A DNA stretch of 21,814 bases from a virus: positions 1 through 21,814 of IMG/VR virus record IMGVR_UViG_3300002144_000351. The stretch is one strand, 5' to 3'. The notes under the pieces are model-generated. The model ran no database searches and was not told the DNA's origin. It worked only from the letters and a program-made list of their open reading frames with translations. The position numbers and the translations under genes were made by a program. Below are positions 14,972 through 21,814 of the stretch, one piece after another. Every line of letters begins with the position of its first letter. The first letter of the stretch is position 1.

Positions 14972-15826
14972 TTAGTCGAAAAACTTTTTAGTCTCTAAAA
15001 AGGGCTTTAAAATGTCATTAAAGTATTTTTCTTGGCCTTCTGCGTTAGGGTGGACATCTATTTCTGACACAGTTAAACCAAATGGTTTCACATATTCATG
15101 TATCGCTGGCTTAACTAGATTGGGTGTATCTAATTGCTTATATAGATAATTAATTATTTCATGGTCTTTGTTTTGCTCAATATCTGCATATGTATGTTTC
15201 ATATAGTATTGTTGATAAAACGGAATGCCGTGTAATTTACATAGATTTTGTAACATAAGCATATTTTCTAAAGCAACATGCAATGAATTGATGTTATACT
15301 TATCATAGTTTCTGTCAGTGACAGGCTCGGTAAGCATTATATAATCATTAATAAATTTTGGTTCTCTGTGATTCCATGCAGAGTGATACCATCCACCATT
15401 TGGATTATAGTTTACATGGTAGTGACCGTTTTCATTATCAAACTCTAAGATTTCAACGCCTTCTTTACTATTTTTAAGGTTACAAAATTGTACATGCCAA
15501 CAATCTCCTCCGCTTGTACCCCAATGTTCTTTGATATCGTTAATATAATCTTTGTTAGTTATGTACCAAGTCTTGCGATCATTGCCACTCCATGAAACAA
15601 GCACAGCAATTTCATCAGGAGCAAAGCCTTCATCTAAGGCATCCATGATAGCATTTGTAGTTTTCTTTTGAATGAGTTCTTGGCCTTGATGACCCATGCC
15701 TCTATGATCAAACGTAACGTTAGGGTCTATTGATTTTGTATGTGCTTCTAAATGATGAGGCCAAGTCCATGGCGTATAAGCATCTCCAAAACTACAACCA
15801 GCAGTAATAATATGTTTTATTTTCAT
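14972..15826 (-). CDS. SGNH/GDSL-type hydrolase in the head module (284 residues)
   Basis: All main SGNH blocks are visible: GCSFGD with nucleophile Ser12, a glycine-containing block II (RGMGHQGQE, 42-50), SWSGND with Asn82, and DVHPNAEGQ with Asp257 and His259. The family hydrolyses esters, often acetyl groups on carbohydrates; the substrate here is unknown. No signal peptide or membrane segment is seen. The ATG at 15826 directly follows the gp20 stop (TAAATG), without a Shine-Dalgarno site, so translation is probably coupled to gp20. T4 has no such gene between 20 and 67, so it is an insertion in the head operon. It may act on host surface glycans or modify a virion component; nothing in the sequence decides this. 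Confidence 0.85.
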   Translation of the reverse strand: MKIKHIITAGCSFGDAYTPWTWPHHLEAHTKSIDPNVTFDHRGMGHQGQELIQKKTTNAIMDALDEGFAPDEIAVLVSWSGNDRKTWYITNKDYINDIKEHWGTSGGDCWHVQFCNLKNSKEGVEILEFDNENGHYHVNYNPNGGWYHSAWNHREPKFINDYIMLTEPVTDRNYDKYNINSLHVALENMLMLQNLCKLHGIPFYQQYYMKHTYADIEQNKDHEIINYLYKQLDTPNLVKPAIHEYVKPFGLTVSEIDVHPNAEGQEKYFNDILKPFLETKKFFD

Positions 15827-17611
15827 TTAAGAAACCGGCCCAACTTCTCCTGCGCCTTCGACTGAACCTGCGGCTGTTGATGCTTGTCCACCTACTGGGC
15901 CTGCAACATCAAAGTCACTCATGTCATCCATGTTTTCAGAATCTTCAATTTCTTCACCAGTTTCTTCGTCAGCATCAAAGTCACCTGTTGAGACTCCTAC
16001 GTTTCGTAGATCAGAACCAGTCGGCTCATCACCTGAATTCTCAATGTTTTCTTCTTGCCAAAGTTTTTCGTTTCTGTTGATTTCTTCTTCAGTTAACCCT
16101 AAGAATCTTTCTAATGCGAAGCGTTTTGAAATATAAGGGAATGCTTCCATTCCACTGAATGTGGACACTCTAGCAGTATCTAGTTCACTCTGTCTATAAG
16201 CGGCAAAGTTTTGTGGGGGATTAAATTGTAATTGAAACATACTTGTATCAATATTGAAACCTCTCCAACGCAAGAACAACTTGAATTCTTCATCAAGTGT
16301 TTGACAGATATAGTTCTGTAGTCTTTCACAATACTGATTGAATCTGAACTCTTGTATCATTGCTGTACCAACACGTCCATCGTTCAAAGGAGACGTGTTA
16401 TCGTCTGGTCCAGTTGGTAAGTATGAACTAGGCACACGCAAACCACGTGCTAGTCTGTTGTTAAAGTATTTAAGATCGTCAATCTCGCCTAAGTTCTGAC
16501 CACCTGGTAGAACTTCAACTGATGATCCTCTGCCTTCTGCTGTAACTGGGAAGAAGTAATCTTCGTTCATTGATAGAGGATTGTACGTAGCGTCTACGTG
16601 AGAGTCTCCACCATGAATACTTGGTATACGTCTTTGATGTATCTCGTTTTTAATTCTGTCTACGAATGCCATTGCCAGGTGACTTGGCATGTTACCAACA
16701 TCAATCTTAAACATTCTACGTTCTGGCGCACGTTGTACACGATAGATAAGAACAGCATCTTCTAATAGTTCTTTCTGCTTGTATACTTTAAAGACATTCT
16801 CTAAGATAGATTGTCCGAAAGGCCAAAAACGATCTAAGCCTTCTGTTAGTGACAAGTGAACAACATGATTAGAATCGATTGCTGACTCTGCTTGCCCTAA
16901 TGTAAATCTACTACCTGATGTGTTGTAAGGCATAGACGGGACTGTGTAGCCACCTCCGCCTCCGCCACCACCTGTGCCGCCCATTCCTGTTGTTGGATTA
17001 GCGGCAAAATCTGTGTTTGTTTTTTGTGCAACTGTTAAGTTCTGTAAGTTAATGTTTAAGTCTTTAATGACATACTGTTCAGGAAGTTTACCTTCACTCT
17101 CGTTAACTATAACTTTAATGACTTTAACCATGTCAACCCAGTAGAGTTTAAAGTTCTCTGGATCTCTTACGAAGACTTGATCGCCATATTTGACCACGTT
17201 TCTGAACATCTTAAACATGCGAGTGTCAAACTCGTTGAGTTTACACCACTGTTGTAATTGTTTAGTTAGCAATTCTACTTCATGTGGAGTAGGATCTTCT
17301 TTGTATTCGAATGAGAATGGTGTTTTATTGTGATCGTTGCGTTGAGTACTAAACTCTGCTATAATGTCTAAACATGCGTTAATCTCAGCATCGACATCCA
17401 TCATCTCGTATTGATTGTATCGTTCTATTCTGTTAGGATGTCCTGTATAAACTTCTGGAAGTCTACTCATGTAATTCTTGTAACCAAAGTCAGTATTTGA
17501 ATACCCTGCTTTAGCATTTTCAGCGCCATTCCAAGCACCGGAGTTACTATTGCCGCCTGATATAGGGCTTGATACTCCACTCTTGTTTAAAAATTTCTTT
17601 GTATATGACAT
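15827..17611 (-). CDS. 20: Portal vertex protein gp20
   Basis: The portal dodecamer through which DNA enters the head and to which the neck attaches. Strongly conserved segments are RLPEVYTGHPNRIERYNQYE (50-69), a WVDMVKVIKV strand (158-167), LSLTEGLDRFWPFGQSILE (253-271), YRVQRAPERRMFKIDVGNMP (290-309) and RGLRVPSSYLP near 400. The length is 594 residues against 524 in T4. The extra length includes a glycine-rich loop (GMGGTGGGGGGGGYT, 209-223) and an acidic tail ending in a Gly/Ala/Ser-rich stretch. ATG 17611 has only a weak purine-rich site. The gap to the upstream gene is 33 bases, and its TAA is directly followed by the hydrolase ATG. Confidence 0.96.
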   Translation of the reverse strand: MSYTKKFLNKSGVSSPISGGNSNSGAWNGAENAKAGYSNTDFGYKNYMSRLPEVYTGHPNRIERYNQYEMMDVDAEINACLDIIAEFSTQRNDHNKTPFSFEYKEDPTPHEVELLTKQLQQWCKLNEFDTRMFKMFRNVVKYGDQVFVRDPENFKLYWVDMVKVIKVIVNESEGKLPEQYVIKDLNINLQNLTVAQKTNTDFAANPTTGMGGTGGGGGGGGYTVPSMPYNTSGSRFTLGQAESAIDSNHVVHLSLTEGLDRFWPFGQSILENVFKVYKQKELLEDAVLIYRVQRAPERRMFKIDVGNMPSHLAMAFVDRIKNEIHQRRIPSIHGGDSHVDATYNPLSMNEDYFFPVTAEGRGSSVEVLPGGQNLGEIDDLKYFNNRLARGLRVPSSYLPTGPDDNTSPLNDGRVGTAMIQEFRFNQYCERLQNYICQTLDEEFKLFLRWRGFNIDTSMFQLQFNPPQNFAAYRQSELDTARVSTFSGMEAFPYISKRFALERFLGLTEEEINRNEKLWQEENIENSGDEPTGSDLRNVGVSTGDFDADEETGEEIEDSENMDDMSDFDVAGPVGGQASTAAGSVEGAGEVGPVS

Positions 17612-17644
17612 CTGATTTTATTCTCTATTATACTATATATTTAG

Positions 17645-20600
17645 TTAAACATTAGCAGTTGACAATATTTTCTTGTTCACTGTAACGCTTGCTTCTGAAG
17701 CATCTGCTATAGCAGAAAGTTTTGCATTTTGCTCTGCACCGTTCTGTGCTATGAGTCTCAGCGTCTCTAACATTTCAGTAGTTGAATCTTTTGTTTCTGT
17801 AATGTCTGTTGTCGATGTGCCTTTTTCTTTCGATTCTTCTACTGCATCTTTTGCTAACAATGTTTTAGCATCCGGACTTGTTGGCATCGCTCCCATTGCT
17901 TCACCAGCTAACAGTTGATCTGGCTTTCTTGCTAACATGCGGTACGCTTCAGAGTCTCCGCCTATTGTTGTTGTAGATGTTTCTCTAGTTCTTCTTTCTG
18001 GTGATTTTTCAGAATAATCATTCAGGAATGTAGTTGAACCATCGGCCATCGATGTATCATATATTTTTTCTTCTGGTGATTTGCCCTCGCCGAATAATCC
18101 ACCTACCATTGATTTAACTTTTTCTGACATTTTCGCAAAAAGCCCGGGTCCTGACTCTTTTTCTTCTGCTACTACAGGCTCTGCATCGAAAGACATTGTT
18201 TTGTCAAGGTCTGCTAATTTTGTAAAGGGTTCTGATACAGGTAGTTCAACTGGGCTTACTACTCCGTTAGCTGTTGCTTTTGCGTTTTCTGCTTGTTCGT
18301 CTTTCTTTGCCTGAAGTTTGATTCTTCTTAAAGCATCATTTGCTAGGCTGCGTTTGATCGTACCTTCTTTTTTGCCTCGTTCGATTTCTTCTTTGTTAAG
18401 TTTTTTGATGCCAGATGTTGTCATTACCGAGTGCTTTTCGGATTCGTTTGTGTCTACCGGCTGAGTTTTGATGTCTTGGTCTACCAGCTGAGTTTTGATG
18501 TCTTGGTCTACCGGCTGAGTTTTGATGTCTCTGTCTACTTTCCTGACTTTAAAGCCGTTGACTGTTTTTGTAGCTGGGCCCGCCATTTCTTCGAGTGCGT
18601 TTTCACTCTTCTTCGTTAACATGCGATACGCTTCAGAGTCTCCGCCTGTTTTTGTTGTAGATGTTTCTCTAGTTCTGTTTGTTATTGGGTTGTCGTACCG
18701 TGTGTCAAAAGGATCGACTGCTCCTGCCACTTGACTTTCTTTACCACCGTCTAATTTTCCGCCAACAAATGTGCCTGAGGTTTGACCTTCTGGTAGTTGG
18801 GCCGCATTCTTTTCCAATCGATCGAAATCTCTTTGCTGCCTTCCTGCAATTGACATATCTCTTTTAGTGGATTTCTCTTCAGCAAGTTGAGTCTCTTCTT
18901 CAACTTCGTTTTTACCTTTGAAGAAGTCCATGCCTTTCTTAAGAAGATTTGCACCGGGTATCGCACCAAGTAGACCTTTGAACAATGTTGACATTAACGA
19001 CGGGCCACTTTCCGCTAGTTTATCCCCTGATTCGGTTATTGACTCTTCTACCTTGTCGCCACCGCCCACAATTCCTTCTGCTGTGCTGTCCAATCCGCCT
19101 ATAACGCCTCTACTAGCCTCTGACAAAAGAGCATTGATCTCTGCTTCGCCCTTGAGTCCTAATTCTTTTTGTGCAAGTTCTGCCGCGTCTAATTCTGCTT
19201 TAGTACCAGCAGTCTTTTTAGAATCATCCAAAGCCTTCGTCACTGCATCAACTCTAGCTTTCGCTAGGGCTGTTTCTTTTTTGTAGGTTTCCTCGTCTCT
19301 TGCTAGTTTTTCTTTTTCCAGTGTTTCTGCTCGTTCCTTAGCAGTCTTGTCCATTTCGAACACTTGTCCCGCTTCTCTAAACTGGTCCATGATTGTTATG
19401 AGTTTAGCTTGATCTTCTTCACCTAAGTCATCATCTAAGAGCATTGCTTCTAGCATTTCAGGCTTAAATTGTCCTGCAAGTGTGGCTTCTTCTAGTCTAT
19501 CAAAGTCAATCTCACTCTCGCCATAGTCATTTTCATTATAAATGTCTAAGTCTCTTGCCGCATTTAAGTCTTCTCTGTTTGCTTCAGGCTTATCATCTTC
19601 TGTTATTTTTTTGCCTATCCAACCACCTAATTCTTTTCCGATGTACCCGCCGACTATCATACCTAATGGTCCAAGTGCCACTCCCATTGCTGTACCGATT
19701 GCGGCTCCTGCTGTACTGCCGACAGCTTCGCCCATTTCGTTTTGTTTTGCTTCGTCTGCTTCTGCGTTGGTTATTAAACCGTCTGCTACTTGTTGATCAA
19801 TTTTTGCTTTGTCTCTGTTAAACTCAGTAAATTCACCGAACCCTACTGCTAGTATGCCTGCAGGGCCTAACACTTTACTCAAGGGCCCAATAGAAGTTGT
19901 TAATGTTTTTTGCAATATAGTTGAACTTGCTTTTGCTGATGCCTGCAATACAGATGCACTTGCTTTCGCCGCCTCAGCAGATGCTTTGGTCATTATCGGC
20001 CCTATAGTTTTTCCAAGACTTGATCCTAGTCCTTTGACATCAAGTCCTTTGAAAGGATTAAGTCCTTTGACCATTGACCCAGCTGTTGGTGCTTTAACAA
20101 ATTTGCTGGTCTTAGCATCTATCAGTCTACCTGCAGAATTAAGTTTAGTTCCGCTGGCTTTCATGCCAAGTCCTTTGAACATACCTGCCAGACCTGATGT
20201 AGCTTTGCCTAAGGGACCGCCCAAAGACATAGCAAACATAGCACCTGATGCCAATACTGCTGAAGCAGTTAATGCCACCATTGCGGCTTTGGCCGCGTCC
20301 ATTTCACCTGTAAGGGGGTTTAGACTTTGTATAACACGTTCGGCTGATGTTTGTAAATCTCTTTGAGTTTCTTGTAATGCTACTTGTGCGCCAATTAATT
20401 TTTCACCATCTTCGCCTCCACCTTTTCTTCCAGCTTGAGCATATCTGACTTTTCGTTGTCTATCTACTTCACTGCCTTCACCTTCGCCAGTGGTGCCAAT
20501 CTTAGATGCTTGTTTATATGATTGTTCGGTAGCACCACCCAGTAGCATCTTTAGTGTCTCGAGGTCAGCAAACTCAGTGGAGGGACCGAGTCTTTGACCC

Positions 20601-21814
20601 ATGTCATCTTGACCTTGTTTAAACTCAGATAAGAACTTAGCAAATTCATCTTTGTATTCTTCAGATTCTGGGTCCATGCCTGAAAATCGTTCTTTTAGTT
20701 CTTTTGGATTTACACCTACCGCGGCCATACCAATTGATTCTTTGTCAAATGCGCCTGAACGCATGATTTTACTCAATTGAATTGCTTGTTCGGAACTCAT
20801 GTTGGCTGATGCGTCTGCCATAAACTGTTGACGCATGTCTTGGTCTGCTTGTAGGCTTTTTGCTTGGTTTTCAAGTCTTGCTTTTTCGACTGGGTCACCG
20901 GCTGCCGCGGCTGCTTTCTTCAAGTTTCTAATTTCTATCTCAACGTTACGGGTTGCAATTTGTTCTCGTAACTGAGATGCGGCCGCTTGTTGTTCGTCTT
21001 TGATTGCAGATGCCTGCTTACCTGTTAAATCAGATAAGACTTGTAGATTTGAAACATACGCCATTGCGGATGTTTGTATCTGTTTTGATGTTTTGTCTGA
21101 TCTACCTAATTGAAAACCGCTTGCTTCTTGTAGTTTCAAGTAGTCTTTCATACCTTCTTGCAAGTCTTCTAAATCGATACCAGTTCTAGCAAATGCCATT
21201 CTGGTCTGTTTATCGATCTTGAACATTTCGAGCATTTGGCGTTGACCTTCGCCTGCAGTTCCACCTAAAGACACTAATGCACTACTAGCATCTTGTGCCA
21301 GTCTAGTGATATTACCAAAGTTATCTGCTGTTATACCAGCTTCGTTACCTAATCTAAATAACTCATCAGATGATGCACCTGAGATGCCTCCCATTTTTCG
21401 TAAATCTTTGGTTAGAGTGACTTGAGCATCACTCAGACGAGTCATTTCTTGGGCGGCCATGGTAGCACCCTTGACGAGTCCACCTAAGATCATGCCTATA
21501 GGACCGAAGTTTTTACCTAGAGAAAAAGCCGCATCGCCTGCACTACCTAACCCATCATTAAAGTCTGAGAATTTGCCCTTGCCATCAATCATGGCTGTAG
21601 TCATACTGACTAACGCATCAGTACTAGATTTGGTTGCATTAGAAAAGTTTTGTGTGCGTTCAACCAGTTCAGCAGTCGCTTTGGCGGCCGCTTCTTGTAT
21701 TCTGGTGCCTGCATTTATACTACCGGTGTTTTTTTGTCTGGCTTCATTTTCTGCTTTTTGTGCTTGTGATTGGCCACCGCCTGCGATGTTTAATTTATCC
21801 AGCGTTCCAGACAA
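17645..21814 (-). CDS. Giant virion protein, tape-measure-like, 5' end beyond window (1389 or more residues)
   Basis: The frame is open at the right edge, and its first visible codon is TTG, so the true start is probably outside the window. Features in order: polar Ala/Thr-rich helices; a LSDAQVTLTKDLRKMGG region near 130-150 recalling tail tape-measure proteins; a long Ala/Gln/Lys coiled coil near 270-330; hydrophobic segments near 500-530; a glycine-zipper stretch near 690-735 (AAIGTAMGVALGPLGMIVGG); then charged coiled coil and a repeat-rich C-terminus (about 940-1310). Tape measures set tail length and can insert in the host membrane; the hydrophobic segments would suit that. In T4 the tape measure (gp29) is encoded elsewhere, next to other baseplate genes, so an internal or neck-related virion protein is an alternative. 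No protease or lysozyme motif is seen. Confidence 0.7.
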   Translation of the reverse strand: MSGTLDKLNIAGGGQSQAQKAENEARQKNTGSINAGTRIQEAAAKATAELVERTQNFSNATKSSTDALVSMTTAMIDGKGKFSDFNDGLGSAGDAAFSLGKNFGPIGMILGGLVKGATMAAQEMTRLSDAQVTLTKDLRKMGGISGASSDELFRLGNEAGITADNFGNITRLAQDASSALVSLGGTAGEGQRQMLEMFKIDKQTRMAFARTGIDLEDLQEGMKDYLKLQEASGFQLGRSDKTSKQIQTSAMAYVSNLQVLSDLTGKQASAIKDEQQAAASQLREQIATRNVEIEIRNLKKAAAAAGDPVEKARLENQAKSLQADQDMRQQFMADASANMSSEQAIQLSKIMRSGAFDKESIGMAAVGVNPKELKERFSGMDPESEEYKDEFAKFLSEFKQGQDDMGQRLGPSTEFADLETLKMLLGGATEQSYKQASKIGTTGEGEGSEVDRQRKVRYAQAGRKGGGEDGEKLIGAQVALQETQRDLQTSAERVIQSLNPLTGEMDAAKAAMVALTASAVLASGAMFAMSLGGPLGKATSGLAGMFKGLGMKASGTKLNSAGRLIDAKTSKFVKAPTAGSMVKGLNPFKGLDVKGLGSSLGKTIGPIMTKASAEAAKASASVLQASAKASSTILQKTLTTSIGPLSKVLGPAGILAVGFGEFTEFNRDKAKIDQQVADGLITNAEADEAKQNEMGEAVGSTAGAAIGTAMGVALGPLGMIVGGYIGKELGGWIGKKITEDDKPEANREDLNAARDLDIYNENDYGESEIDFDRLEEATLAGQFKPEMLEAMLLDDDLGEEDQAKLITIMDQFREAGQVFEMDKTAKERAETLEKEKLARDEETYKKETALAKARVDAVTKALDDSKKTAGTKAELDAAELAQKELGLKGEAEINALLSEASRGVIGGLDSTAEGIVGGGDKVEESITESGDKLAESGPSLMSTLFKGLLGAIPGANLLKKGMDFFKGKNEVEEETQLAEEKSTKRDMSIAGRQQRDFDRLEKNAAQLPEGQTSGTFVGGKLDGGKESQVAGAVDPFDTRYDNPITNRTRETSTTKTGGDSEAYRMLTKKSENALEEMAGPATKTVNGFKVRKVDRDIKTQPVDQDIKTQLVDQDIKTQPVDTNESEKHSVMTTSGIKKLNKEEIERGKKEGTIKRSLANDALRRIKLQAKKDEQAENAKATANGVVSPVELPVSEPFTKLADLDKTMSFDAEPVVAEEKESGPGLFAKMSEKVKSMVGGLFGEGKSPEEKIYDTSMADGSTTFLNDYSEKSPERRTRETSTTTIGGDSEAYRMLARKPDQLLAGEAMGAMPTSPDAKTLLAKDAVEESKEKGTSTTDITETKDSTTEMLETLRLIAQNGAEQNAKLSAIADASEASVTVNKKILSTANV
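17931..17992 (-). repeat. 62 bp dispersed direct repeat, copy 1 (in giant virion gene)
   Basis: Matches 18615-18676 in the same frame at 58 of 62 bases, 684 bp (228 codons) away. Both encode a RETSTT..GGDSEAYRML-type segment of the giant protein. Confidence 0.85.
18452..18532 (-). repeat. Three tandem 27 bp repeats (in giant virion gene)
   Basis: Copies begin at 18452, 18479 and 18506; copies 1 and 2 differ at one base, and copy 3 differs at its end. Each encodes nine residues of the type VDQDIKTQP. A partial fourth copy starts at 18533. Near-identity at DNA level suggests recent expansion or slippage. Confidence 0.9.
18615..18676 (-). repeat. 62 bp dispersed direct repeat, copy 2 (in giant virion gene)
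   Basis: Partner of 17931-17992. The flanks show weaker parallel features in the protein (an ESGP motif, then a short hydrophobic/glycine helix, before each copy), so the original duplication was longer than the part still alike in DNA. Confidence 0.85.

Noticed and set aside
17627-17655. Sigma70 promoter before gp20 (TATAAT at 17632-17627)
   Set aside because: No TTGACA-like box at the right distance; the -10 match alone is common in AT-rich gaps.
21800-21814. TTG at the right edge as the true start of the giant protein
   Set aside because: The frame is open to the edge and no ribosome site can be seen. TTG is more likely an internal Leu codon of a longer gene.

Overview
The window looks like part of the late (virion) region of a T4-like myophage, probably an aquatic or marine one. 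The decisive evidence is the minus-strand run portal (gp20), prohead core protein, prohead protease (gp21), core scaffold (gp22) and major capsid protein (gp23), in the T4 superfamily order and close-packed. The small proteins and fibre modules around it resemble those I know from cyanophage and other marine T4-like genomes. G+C is moderate to low (about 40% by eye). The host cannot be read from the window. All genes but one are on the minus strand, so the natural reading direction is from high to low coordinates.

Layout in transcription order. (1) 21814-17645: a very large virion protein, tape-measure-like, truncated at the window edge, with repeats in its C-terminal third. (2) 17611-10827: head module gp20, an inserted SGNH/GDSL hydrolase, a 75-residue conserved protein, an acidic gp67/68-like core protein, gp21, gp22 and gp23. 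Most gaps are under 40 bases. The exception is 128 bases before the core protein, which holds a perfect T4 late-promoter octamer. gp23 is followed by a clear Rho-independent terminator. (3) 10746-8549: an accessory, moron-like cassette. A perfect sigma70-type promoter (TTGACA, 17 bases, TATAAT) sits just behind the gp23 terminator and drives an acidic conserved protein and a sulfotransferase-like protein. Convergent to them is the only plus-strand gene, a four-CxxC protein with a degenerate HNH fold. (4) 8548-1: four large fibre or adhesin genes in a row (508, 733, 1163 and at least 406 residues), the last running off the left edge.

The fibre block is the most unusual part. Three of the four proteins share an N-terminal cap, two share a C-terminal tip domain, and all reuse small modules (NTQVQFNN..., NGTSNV, QPNITSVGTLTSL, GxNGYVLxTDG). 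The 1163-residue protein also has two tracts of a 17-residue (51 bp) repeat in a 153 bp higher-order pattern, with stretches identical at DNA level 1416 bp apart. This fits a locus evolving by module shuffling and homologous recombination. No reverse transcriptase, invertase or template repeat is visible, so any diversification would be passive.

No tRNA, CRISPR array, insertion sequence or attachment site was seen. No gene-free stretch exceeds 300 bases.
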